Shown: positions 36,887 to 44,384 of the stretch, piece by piece
Layout: each line of letters opens with the position of its first letter
Numbering within the stretch: the first letter of the stretch is position 1
Source of the DNA: Streptomyces sp. MJM8645
GTDB taxonomy: Bacteria > Actinomycetota > Actinomycetes > Streptomycetales > Streptomycetaceae
Length of the DNA stretch: 64,000 nt
Direction of reading: 5' to 3'
Assembly: GCF_001625365.1 (NCBI RefSeq)
Contig: NZ_LJJF01000001.1
Location: 4,537,001-4,601,000 of the forward strand
Program-made: the position numbers and the translations under genes
Notes under the pieces: model-generated
Seen by the model: the letters and a program-made list of their open reading frames with translations, nothing else
What the model was told of the DNA's origin: nothing
Database searches by the model: none

Positions 36887-37254
36887 CGGGGGCTGCCTCC
36901 TCGGTGGGCCTGGGGCGCGTCGTCGGGCAGGGGAGCGGCGGGGAAAGCGGCAGGGAAAAGCGGTACGGGGGAAGCGGGGAGAAATCAGCCGAGACTGTAG
37001 CCGCAAGGCCGACGCCCCGGAAAAACCTCCGGTTGTCAAGAGGTCGGCCGAGGGTCTGTGCGGTGGACGGGTGGACGGGCATACCCACTGGTAGCAAGGC
37101 CGGGGGCTGTGACTTTGCCCTCCTCTTGGGAGGTGGCGCGGCTAACCGGGCCGGGTGGCGCTAACCTCCCCTCAGGTTGGTTATTGGCCGTTAACCGCAC
37201 CCGTGGCCCGCGAGGTCCGGTCGGATGGTGGACGACGAGGTCCAGGAGGCAGTC
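36887..37254. other. M23/icmB divergent region with clustered TAACC/GGTTA half-sites
   Basis: The 368-bp region includes a CCGGA-AAAACC-TCCGG hairpin and a TTGACA (minus strand, 37039-37034) without a matching -10. Close to icmB, half-sites occur at 37143 (TAACC), 37161 (CTAACC), 37175 (GGTT), 37179 (GGTTA) and 37191 (TTAACC). They form overlapping inverted repeats and are a plausible operator for icmB. Confidence 0.55.
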
Positions 37255-37662
37255 ATGAGTGTGTCGGGGCCGATCCGTGTGGTGGTCGCCAAGCCGGGGC
37301 TCGACGGTCACGACCGTGGCGCCAAGGTCATTGCGCGCGCCCTGCGCGACGCCGGTATGGAGGTCATCTACACCGGGCTGCACCAGACGCCCGAGCAGGT
37401 CGTCGACACCGCGATCCAGGAGGACGCGGACGGCATCGGGCTGTCGATCCTCTCCGGTGCCCACATGACGCTGTGCGCACGGGTGTTGGAGCTGTTGAAG
37501 GAGCGCGACGCGGCGGACATCAAGGTCTTCTGCGGCGGGATCATCCCGGACGACGACATCGCCGAGCTCAAGGCGATGGGCGTCGCGGACATCTTCACCC
37601 CGGGCACGTCCACCCGGGACGTCGTGGCCTGGGTCGCGGCCAACCTGCGGGCGGCCGGCTGA
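37255..37662 (+). CDS. icmB: Isobutyryl-CoA mutase small (B12-binding) subunit IcmB
   Basis: A 135-residue stand-alone cobalamin-binding domain. The DxHxxG motif is D17-G-H19-D-R-G22, where H19 is the lower ligand of cobalt. The SGAHMTL and VFCGGIIPDDD segments complete the dimethylbenzimidazole pocket. With the large subunit IcmA it interconverts isobutyryl-CoA and n-butyryl-CoA, feeding valine carbon into butyrate and polyketide pools. The large subunit is not in this window, as in S. coelicolor where the two genes are unlinked. A similar protein could instead serve methylmalonyl-CoA mutase-type partners. The ATG at 37255 has a CCAGGAGG ribosome site. Confidence 0.85.
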   Translation: MSVSGPIRVVVAKPGLDGHDRGAKVIARALRDAGMEVIYTGLHQTPEQVVDTAIQEDADGIGLSILSGAHMTLCARVLELLKERDAADIKVFCGGIIPDDDIAELKAMGVADIFTPGTSTRDVVAWVAANLRAAG

Positions 37663-37677
37663 GGTTGACGGTGCGGG

Positions 37678-37713
37678 ACGGGCCGGCCCCAGGCTTCGGC
37701 GGGGCCGGCCCGT
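37678..37713. terminator. Bidirectional terminator between icmB and the DUF5691 gene
   Basis: ACGGGCCGGCCCC pairs with GGGGCCGGCCCGT around a ten-base loop, between two convergent genes. Confidence 0.85.
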
Positions 37714-37743
37714 TCCGTCGTTCCGTCGCTTCGGGAACGGGCG

Positions 37744-39345
37744 TCAGGCGTCGAGTTCGGCGAGCATCGCGGCCCGGAAGCGCAGCGTTCCGGCCAGCCG
37801 GGCGAAGGTCTCCGACCAGGCGGAGTCGGGCGCGGCCCCGGCGGCCAGCCCCTCCACGGCGGCCGCCGTCTCCGGGGCGAGCGCGCGTTCCGTCATCCCG
37901 AGCACCCCGCTGTGGCTCCACGGGTACGCGCCGGAGCCGGCGGCGCGGGCCAGGGCCGTCACCACGGCGGTGGACAGCGGCGGCGTCCACGGCGTGCCGC
38001 AGGCGCCGAGCAGTTGGAAGGCCTCGCCCAGGCCGTGCACCTCGATGAACGCGGCCGTCCAGGCGGCCCGCTCCTCGGGTGGGAGGACGGCGAGCAGCTT
38101 GGCGGGGGCGCCGGTGACGCGGGGGGCGCGGGCCCGTCCGGCGCCGCGGGCGGGTGGTGCGGGCGCCGGGCCGAGCAGCGCCCGGGCCCAGTCGGCGTCG
38201 TGCTGGCGGACGGCGGCCCGCGCCCAGGCCTCGCGCAGGTCGTCGGCCCAGCTGCTGCTGGTCTCGTCGATGCTGTCGCCGACCCGCAGGGCGAGCAGCT
38301 GCTCCGGTGTCAGGCCGGTGCTCTCGGGCCAGAGCCGCAGCGGTGCGGCGGCGATCACCTCGCCGAACCACCAGGCCCGTTCGCCGCGTCCGGTGGGGGA
38401 CTTGGGCGGTATGCCGTCGCGCTGCATGGCCGCGTCGCACTCGGCGGGCGGGGTGACCAGCAGGTGCGTCCCGGCCGCGGCGAGGCGGACGGCGGTCCTC
38501 GCCCGCTCGGCCATCCGCCGGGCGAGGGCCGAGCCGGGCAGGGTGGAGAGCAGTTCGGCGGCGGTGGCGCGGACGTTCTTGCTGCGGTCGCCGAGGGCGG
38601 CCTCCAGGAAGGGTTCGTCGGCGGCGGAGAGGCCGTCCTGGAGGGCGTCCAGGAAGAGCAGGCGGTCCTCGGCGCGCTCGGTGGACCAGGTGCCGCTCAG
38701 CAGCTCCAGGCCGGCGGCCGGATCGCGGCGGCGCAGCAGGGTGAGGTGGGTGACCCGCTCGGCGAACAGGCCCTCGTGCCACAGCTGGTGGTCGACGGGC
38801 CCGCCGGGCTGCTCGGCCGGGTCGGGGGCGGCGGTGCGCAGCACGAAGCGCCAGTCGGGGTTCTGTTCGGCCAGCCAGCGGCCCAGTGGTCCGGCCAGCG
38901 CGACGGCGTCGGCGCGCAGTTCGCTGCGGGCGCGGGCGGCGTCGAGCAGGCCGGGTATCAGTGCGCCGGGCGGGCGCAGGCCCCGGGCGCGGGCGGTGGC
39001 GAGCCACTGCGGGAGCAGTTCGGCGAGGTTGGCCAGGGTGGCGCCGCCGCTGCCGCCGGACCGGCCGGCCAGCAGGACGGCGAGCCGGCGGGCGGCCGCC
39101 GCGGGCAGCTCGGGGCGCCCGTCCTCGGGCGCGGGCGGGCCGGGCGGTCCGGCGGCGGGGACGGGCAGGGCGCCGGCCCGGCGGCGGACGGTGGCGAGGG
39201 CGGCCAGTTCCAGCAGCGCGGTGGCCGGGTCGGCCTGGTCGACGGTGTCGGCGAGCGGCAGGGTGGTGGCCGGGAGCGGGCGGCGGTCGGTGCCGAGCAG
39301 GGCGGTGGTGTGCAGGGTCTCCCACGGGTCCTGGGTGATCGTCAT
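37744..39345 (-). CDS. DUF5691 family protein
   Basis: A 533-residue protein from ATG 39345 (MTITQDPWETLHTTALLGTDRR) with AGGAG upstream. The conserved opening TALLGTDRRPLP and the helix-rich, Leu/Ala-rich body with HEAT-like pairs (FLEAALGDRSKNVRATAAELLSTL near residue 260) suggest an alpha-solenoid scaffold. No enzymatic motif is seen. It lies 52 bases downstream of the SWIM zinc-finger gene on the same strand, opposite the MoxR-DUF5682-VWA operon. The five genes form one recurring unit in actinobacterial genomes as far as I recall. The function is unknown, and a substrate-adaptor role for the MoxR ATPase is an inference. Confidence 0.85.
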   Translation of the reverse strand: MTITQDPWETLHTTALLGTDRRPLPATTLPLADTVDQADPATALLELAALATVRRRAGALPVPAAGPPGPPAPEDGRPELPAAAARRLAVLLAGRSGGSGGATLANLAELLPQWLATARARGLRPPGALIPGLLDAARARSELRADAVALAGPLGRWLAEQNPDWRFVLRTAAPDPAEQPGGPVDHQLWHEGLFAERVTHLTLLRRRDPAAGLELLSGTWSTERAEDRLLFLDALQDGLSAADEPFLEAALGDRSKNVRATAAELLSTLPGSALARRMAERARTAVRLAAAGTHLLVTPPAECDAAMQRDGIPPKSPTGRGERAWWFGEVIAAAPLRLWPESTGLTPEQLLALRVGDSIDETSSSWADDLREAWARAAVRQHDADWARALLGPAPAPPARGAGRARAPRVTGAPAKLLAVLPPEERAAWTAAFIEVHGLGEAFQLLGACGTPWTPPLSTAVVTALARAAGSGAYPWSHSGVLGMTERALAPETAAAVEGLAAGAAPDSAWSETFARLAGTLRFRAAMLAELDA

Positions 39346-39369
39346 CTTCGGTGCTCCTGAGGTGTGCTC

Positions 39370-39398
39370 GGGCGTGTCCTGATCCACAAGGCACGCCC
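39370..39398 (-). promoter_or_regulatory. Intergenic hairpin between SWIM and DUF5691 genes
   Basis: GGGCGTGTCCT (39370-39380) and AGGCACGCCC (39389-39398) form a 10-bp stem with one mismatch. It starts in the stop codon of the SWIM gene and ends about 24 bases before the DUF5691 start, so it could reduce read-through or stabilise the upstream message. Confidence 0.6.
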
Positions 39399-40696
39399 TA
39401 GACGGTGGTGAGGCCGATCGGGCGGTCGTGGCCGGCCCAGGCCGTGACCGGGGCGAAGCCCTGGTGGCCGTACTCGCCGAAGACCGTCAGCGGGCGGCCG
39501 GTGGAGACCGCGGCCAGCCGCCACAGGGCCGCCTCCGGGAGGGCCGAGGTGCGGACGGGCAGGGTGTGGTGGCCGTCCGTCAGGTGCCAGCCGTCCGGGG
39601 TGCGGACGGGCACGGCGCCGGTGAGGACGGTCGGCCAGCTGTCCAGCCACGGGTCGTCGGCGACGGCGGTGCCGTAGCCGGCGACCGCCTCGGCGACGGT
39701 GAGGCCGTCGGGCGGGCCGGCCGGGCCGGGCTCGGGGGCGCCGTAGCGGGTGCCGAGGGCGGCGCGCAGCGGGCGGGCGCCGGGGTGGAAGGCGAGGTCG
39801 GCCTCCAGCAGGTGGCCGGTGGGCAGGGCGAGGTCGGGGGCCTGGCCGGGGCGGCCGAAGGCGAGCAGCAGGGCGGGGCGGCCGGTTTTGGCGCCGCGCA
39901 GCCAGACCCGGCGGGTGGTGAGCCGTTCGTCGGCGGAGTCGCGGCTGCCGAGCACCTGCCAGCGGTCGCGCACGGTGGGGCCGGCCAGGATCTCGGCGGT
40001 GTCGGTGGGGTAGCCGACCCGGGTGCGGACGGTGGCGGCCAGTTCGGCCGGCAGCTCGTCGACGCGGGTGGCGGCGGTGGCGAGCAGGTGCAGCATCGCG
40101 TACTCCTCCAGGAGCCGGTCCTGCGGGGCGGCGTCGAGTTCGCGGACCCGGGTGGCCAGGCCGGGGGCCTGGGCGTCGACCATTCGGGCGGCGACCTCCT
40201 CCCAGGGCCCGGCGGTGGACTGGTCGGCCAGGCCGTGCCGGATCCGGTCGGCCAGGCGCAGCCGCAGCTCGGCCGCGCCGGCCGCCACCCGGGCACCGCG
40301 CCGCTCGGCCCGGCGGCGGGCGGCGGCCGGGTCGGCGGGGGGCGCGGCGCGCTTCTCGGCGCGCTCCTCGCGGGAGGTGAGCCAGTCGGCCGCCCATGCG
40401 GCGGGTTCGGCGGCCGGGACGGCCTCCGGGGCGCCGCTCCACAGCAGGAGGAGCCCGAGCGCGTGCTTGCACGGGAACTTCCGGCTGGGGCAGCTGCACT
40501 GGTAGGCGGGCGTGGCGAGTTCGATCACGGTGCGGTACGGCGTGCTGCCGCTGCCCTTGCACTCGCCCCAGAGCGCGGTGCCGTCGGTGCCCGCCCCGGA
40601 CCAGGGCGCGGGCGAGGAGAGCTTGCCGGCCGCCTTCTGCGACGCGGCGTCAGGTGCCAGGGACAGGACGTGTTCGGTGCTCCAGCGTTCCTCCAT
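39398..40696 (-). CDS. SWIM zinc-finger family protein
   Basis: A 432-residue protein read from ATG 40696 (MEERWSTEHVLSLAPD); an in-frame ATG at 40726 is an alternative and neither has a clear ribosome site. The SWIM motif CxCx(n)CxH is at residues 66-77 (YQCSCPSRKFPCKH), a zinc-binding module that can bind nucleic acid or protein. The remaining 350 residues are mostly helical, with VSTGRPLTVFGEYGHQGFAPV near the end. It is first in the minus-strand pair with DUF5691 and diverges from the MoxR operon. SWIM proteins in such clusters are of unknown function. Confidence 0.85.
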   Translation of the reverse strand: MEERWSTEHVLSLAPDAASQKAAGKLSSPAPWSGAGTDGTALWGECKGSGSTPYRTVIELATPAYQCSCPSRKFPCKHALGLLLLWSGAPEAVPAAEPAAWAADWLTSREERAEKRAAPPADPAAARRRAERRGARVAAGAAELRLRLADRIRHGLADQSTAGPWEEVAARMVDAQAPGLATRVRELDAAPQDRLLEEYAMLHLLATAATRVDELPAELAATVRTRVGYPTDTAEILAGPTVRDRWQVLGSRDSADERLTTRRVWLRGAKTGRPALLLAFGRPGQAPDLALPTGHLLEADLAFHPGARPLRAALGTRYGAPEPGPAGPPDGLTVAEAVAGYGTAVADDPWLDSWPTVLTGAVPVRTPDGWHLTDGHHTLPVRTSALPEAALWRLAAVSTGRPLTVFGEYGHQGFAPVTAWAGHDRPIGLTTV

Positions 40697-40828
40697 GCGA
40701 CCGACGGTAGGCGGCGGCACTGACATCGGCTGACCGCCCGTCGGGAGCGCCCCGGGGTTTGTCAGTGCCGGGGTGCAGGGTGGTTCCCACAGGCCGGGAC
40801 GCCGGCCCCAGCTCCCCCCGATCACCCT

Positions 40829-40858
40829 GCCGCCGAGGGCACCCGTGTGCCCGGCGGC
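40829..40858 (+). promoter_or_regulatory. Hairpin immediately upstream of the MoxR ribosome site
   Basis: GCCGCC-GA-GGGCAC-CCGT-GTGCCC-GGCGGC forms a 12-bp stem with a 2-base bulge and ends seven bases before the AAGGAG ribosome site. It could modulate translation of the MoxR operon or be a divergent-promoter operator. Confidence 0.55.
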
Positions 40859-40876
40859 CGACCCGAAGGAGCCCCC

Positions 40877-41959
40877 GTGACCGACGTTCTGCGGCAGCAT
40901 GCCGAGGACGCCTTCGCCGGTGAACTGGCCGCGCTGGCCGCGCAGGACGACCGTCCGCGCCCGGAGCGCTGGAAGCTCTCGCCGTGGGCCGTGGCGACGT
41001 ACCTGCTCGGCGGCGAACTGCCCGACGGCACCCCGATCACCCCCAAGTACATCGGCCCGCGCCGGGTGGTGGAGGTCGCCGTCACGACCCTGGCGACGGA
41101 CCGCGCGCTGCTGCTGCTCGGCGTGCCTGGCACCGCGAAGACCTGGGTGTCCGAGCACCTGGCCGCGGCGATCAGCGGCGACTCCACCCTGCTGGTGCAG
41201 GGCACCGCCGGCACCCCGGAGGAGGCCGTCCGGTACGGCTGGAACTATGCCCGGCTGCTCACCGACGGCCCGAGCCGGGACGCCCTGGTGCCCTCGCCGC
41301 TGATGCGGGCGATGGCGGACGGCAAGCTCGCCCGGATCGAGGAACTGACCCGGATCCCGGCGGACGTGCAGGACAGCCTGATCACCATCCTGTCCGAGAA
41401 GACGCTGCCGGTGCCGGAGTTGGGCGGCGAGACGCAGGCGGTGCGCGGCTTCAACGTGATCGCCACCGCGAACGACCGCGACCGCGGCGTCAACGAGCTG
41501 TCCAGCGCGCTGCGCCGGCGGTTCAACACCGTCGTGCTGCCGCTGCCGGGCTCGCTGGAGGAGGAGGTCGACATCGTCACCCGCCGGGTGAACCAGCTCG
41601 GCCGCTCCCTGGAGCTGCCCGAACTGCCCGGCGGCGCCGAGGAGATCAGGCGGGTGGTCACCGTGTTCCGCGAGCTGCGGGCCGGGATCACGACGGACGG
41701 GCGGACGAAGGTCAAGAGCCCGAGCGGCACCCTCTCCACGGCGGAGGCGATCTCGGTGGTGGCCAACGGCCTCGCCCTGGCCACTCACTTCGGGGACGGC
41801 GTGCTGCGCGCCGGGGACGTGACGGCCGGCATCCTCGGCGCCGTCGTCCGGGACCCGGTGGCGGACCACGCGGTGTGGCGCGAGTACGTCGAAGGGGTGG
41901 TGCGCGAGCGCGACGGTTGGAAGGACTTCTACCGGGCCGCCCGCGAGGAGGTGCGATGA
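40877..41959 (+). CDS. MoxR-type AAA+ ATPase
   Basis: A 360-residue AAA+ protein from GTG 40877 (MTDVLRQHAEDAF) behind AAGGAG. Walker A is GVPGTAKTW near residue 80. The Walker B region reads LARIEELTRIPADVQDSL, with Glu-Glu where most MoxR proteins have Asp-Glu. Sensor 1 is NVIATANDRDRG and the arginine finger LSSALRRRFN. MoxR ATPases remodel or activate partner proteins together with a VWA protein, and a VWA gene lies two genes downstream. The stop overlaps the DUF5682 start in ATGA. The gene is divergent from the SWIM gene with a 180-bp control region. Confidence 0.9.
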   Translation: MTDVLRQHAEDAFAGELAALAAQDDRPRPERWKLSPWAVATYLLGGELPDGTPITPKYIGPRRVVEVAVTTLATDRALLLLGVPGTAKTWVSEHLAAAISGDSTLLVQGTAGTPEEAVRYGWNYARLLTDGPSRDALVPSPLMRAMADGKLARIEELTRIPADVQDSLITILSEKTLPVPELGGETQAVRGFNVIATANDRDRGVNELSSALRRRFNTVVLPLPGSLEEEVDIVTRRVNQLGRSLELPELPGGAEEIRRVVTVFRELRAGITTDGRTKVKSPSGTLSTAEAISVVANGLALATHFGDGVLRAGDVTAGILGAVVRDPVADHAVWREYVEGVVRERDGWKDFYRAAREEVR

Positions 41960-44364
41960 CCGCGGACGTCGCGCTGCTCGGCATCCGGCACCACGGCCCG
42001 GGCTCGGCCCGGGCGGTGGCCGCCGCGCTGGAGCGGTGGCGGCCGGACGCGGTGCTGATCGAGGGCCCGCCGGAGGCCGACGGCATCGTCCACCTCGCGG
42101 CCGGGAACGGCCTGGTGCCGCCGGTCGCGCTGCTGGCCCACGCGGTGGACGACCCGGCGAGGGCCGCGTTCTGGCCGTATGCCGAGTTCTCCCCGGAGTG
42201 GGTGGCGATCCGCTACGGCGTCGAGCGGGAGCTGCCGGTCCGCTTCATCGACCTGCCCGCCGGGTACGGCCTCGGCCCCGCCGCCGAGGCCGCCGAGGCG
42301 GGGGAGGCCGGGGAGCCGGGGGAGCCCGCCGGGCCGGTCGCCGACCCGCTGGCGCTGCTCGCCGAGGCGGCCGGGTACGACGACCCGGAGCGCTGGTGGG
42401 AGGACGTGGTCGAGCACCGCGCGCCCGGTGCGGGCGGCGCGGACGACCCGGACGGACTGGCGCCGTTCGCCGCCGTCGCGGAGGCGATGGCGGCGCTGCG
42501 CGCGGAGGGCCTCGGCGAGTCCCGGCGGGACGAGCTGCGCGAGGCGTACATGCGCCAGCAGATCCGGGCCGCCCGCCGCGCCGGGCACCGCCGGATCGCC
42601 GTGGTGTGCGGGGCCTTCCACGTGCCCGCGCTGGCGGTGCTGCCGACGGTCGCGCACGACCGGGCGCTGCTCGCCGCACTGCCGCGGAAGGTGCGGACGG
42701 ACATCACCTGGGTGCCGTGGACGCACCGCCGGCTCTCCCAGGCCACCGGCTACGGCGCGGGCGTGCAGTCACCGGGCTGGTACCACCACCTGTTCGGCAC
42801 AGAGGGCGATCCGGTGCCGCGCTGGCTCGCCCGGGCCGCCGAACTGCTGCGGGCCGAGGACCACCCGGTCTCCTCCGCCCACGTCATCGAGGCGGTCCGG
42901 CTCGCCCGCACGCTGGCGGTGCTGCGCGGCCGCCCGCTGGCCGGCCTGACCGAGACCCTGGACGCCGTCCGGGCGGTGCTCTGCGAGGGTTCGGACGTCG
43001 CCCTGGAACTCGTCCGGGACCGCCTGGTGGTCGGCGACGCGCTCGGCGAAGTCCCGGACGCGGCACCGGCGGTGCCGCTCCAGCGGGACCTCACCCGCTG
43101 GCAGCGCACGCTGCGGCTCAAGCCCGAGGCCGCGCCGAAGGACCTCGACCTCGACCTGCGCAAGGACACCGACGCGGCCCGCTCGCGGCTGCTGCACAGG
43201 CTGCGGCTCCTGGGTGTCGACTGGGGCGTGCCGGCCCGCTCGGCGGTCAACTCGACCGGGACGTTCCGGGAGAGCTGGCGGCTGTGCTGGCAGCCCGAGT
43301 TCGCGGTCCGGATCGCCGAGGCCGCCCAGTGGGGCACCACGGTGGAGGAGGCGGCGACCGGCAAGGCCGTCGGCACCGCCCGCGCCGCCGCCGAACTCGC
43401 CGAGCTGACCGGCCTGGTGGAGACCTGCCTGCTGGCCGGGCTGGCCGGCGCGCTGCCCGCCGTGATGCGGGTGCTCGCCGACTGCGCCGCCCTGGACACC
43501 GACGTTGCGCACCTGGCCGGGGCGCTGCCCGCGCTGGTCCGGGCGCTGCGCTACGGCGACGTGCGCGGCACCGACCACGGCGCGCTCGGCGAGGTCGCCA
43601 CCGGCCTGGCCGACCGGATCTGCGTCGGGCTGCCGCCCGCCTGCGTCGGGTTGGACGCCGAGGGGGCGGCGGCGATGCGCGGCCGGCTCGACGAGGTGCA
43701 CGGCGCGATCGGCCTGCTCGGCCCGGCCGCCCGTCCGGAGCCGGACGCCCCGGAAGGCCCGGACGCCCCGGACGGATCAGCGGGCCCGGACGCCCCGGCA
43801 GCCTCCCCGGGCCCGGACGGTTCCGAGGCCCTGGCCGACCGCTGGGCCGCCGCCCTGCGCTCGCTGGCCCGCCGCGAGCCGGCCGGCGGCCCGGCCACCG
43901 GCGCCCCCGGCCTGCTGCGCGGGCGCGCCGTCCGGCTGCTGCTGGACGACGGGCGGCTCGACTCCGAGGAGGCCGCCGGCCGGCTGCGGCTGGTCCTGTC
44001 CACCGCCAACGCCCCGGCGGACGCGGCCGGCTGGATCGAGGGCTTCCTCACCGGCGGCGGCGCCCTGCTGCTGCACGACCCGCGCCTGCTCGCCCTGCTC
44101 GACGAGTGGCTGACCGGCGTGCCCGGCGAGGTCTTCACCGACGTCCTGCCGCTGCTGCGCCGCACCTTCGCCGGGCTGGAGGCGGGCGTCCGCAGCACCA
44201 TCGGCGGCCGGGTCGCGGCCGGCCCGCTCGGCGAGGCCCCGGCGGCCCTGACCCCGGGCGGCACCCTCGACCGGGCCCGGGCCGACGCCGCCGTCCCGGT
44301 GGTGGCCCTGCTGCTCGGCGCCCGCCCCCGGATCCCCCGGCAGGCCGCCGGCCGCAACACCTGA
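41956..44364 (+). CDS. DUF5682 family protein (TraB/ChaN-like N-terminus)
   Basis: An 802-residue protein starting with ATG 41956, overlapping the MoxR stop by 4 bp. The first 270 residues show spaced motifs like the TraB/ChaN/erythromycin-esterase group: GIRHHGPGSAR at residues 7-17, AVLIEGPPEADG at about 33-44, and VVCGAFHVPAL at about 216-226. These His/Glu pairs could bind metal or act on small esters or peptides. The Gly/Glu-rich loop near residue 115 varies. The C-terminal 500 residues are helical and Ala/Leu-rich, with no known motif. Being sandwiched between the MoxR and VWA genes, it is the natural effector or client of that couple. Confidence 0.85.
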   Translation: MTADVALLGIRHHGPGSARAVAAALERWRPDAVLIEGPPEADGIVHLAAGNGLVPPVALLAHAVDDPARAAFWPYAEFSPEWVAIRYGVERELPVRFIDLPAGYGLGPAAEAAEAGEAGEPGEPAGPVADPLALLAEAAGYDDPERWWEDVVEHRAPGAGGADDPDGLAPFAAVAEAMAALRAEGLGESRRDELREAYMRQQIRAARRAGHRRIAVVCGAFHVPALAVLPTVAHDRALLAALPRKVRTDITWVPWTHRRLSQATGYGAGVQSPGWYHHLFGTEGDPVPRWLARAAELLRAEDHPVSSAHVIEAVRLARTLAVLRGRPLAGLTETLDAVRAVLCEGSDVALELVRDRLVVGDALGEVPDAAPAVPLQRDLTRWQRTLRLKPEAAPKDLDLDLRKDTDAARSRLLHRLRLLGVDWGVPARSAVNSTGTFRESWRLCWQPEFAVRIAEAAQWGTTVEEAATGKAVGTARAAAELAELTGLVETCLLAGLAGALPAVMRVLADCAALDTDVAHLAGALPALVRALRYGDVRGTDHGALGEVATGLADRICVGLPPACVGLDAEGAAAMRGRLDEVHGAIGLLGPAARPEPDAPEGPDAPDGSAGPDAPAASPGPDGSEALADRWAAALRSLARREPAGGPATGAPGLLRGRAVRLLLDDGRLDSEEAAGRLRLVLSTANAPADAAGWIEGFLTGGGALLLHDPRLLALLDEWLTGVPGEVFTDVLPLLRRTFAGLEAGVRSTIGGRVAAGPLGEAPAALTPGGTLDRARADAAVPVVALLLGARPRIPRQAAGRNT

Positions 44365-44384
44365 CACCCGTGAAGGAGGACCTG

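Noticed and set aside
36887..37254. Possible c-di-AMP (ydaO-type) riboswitch in front of the M23 peptidase
   Set aside because: Such riboswitches often precede actinobacterial cell-wall hydrolases, but I could not find their conserved core on the minus strand here.
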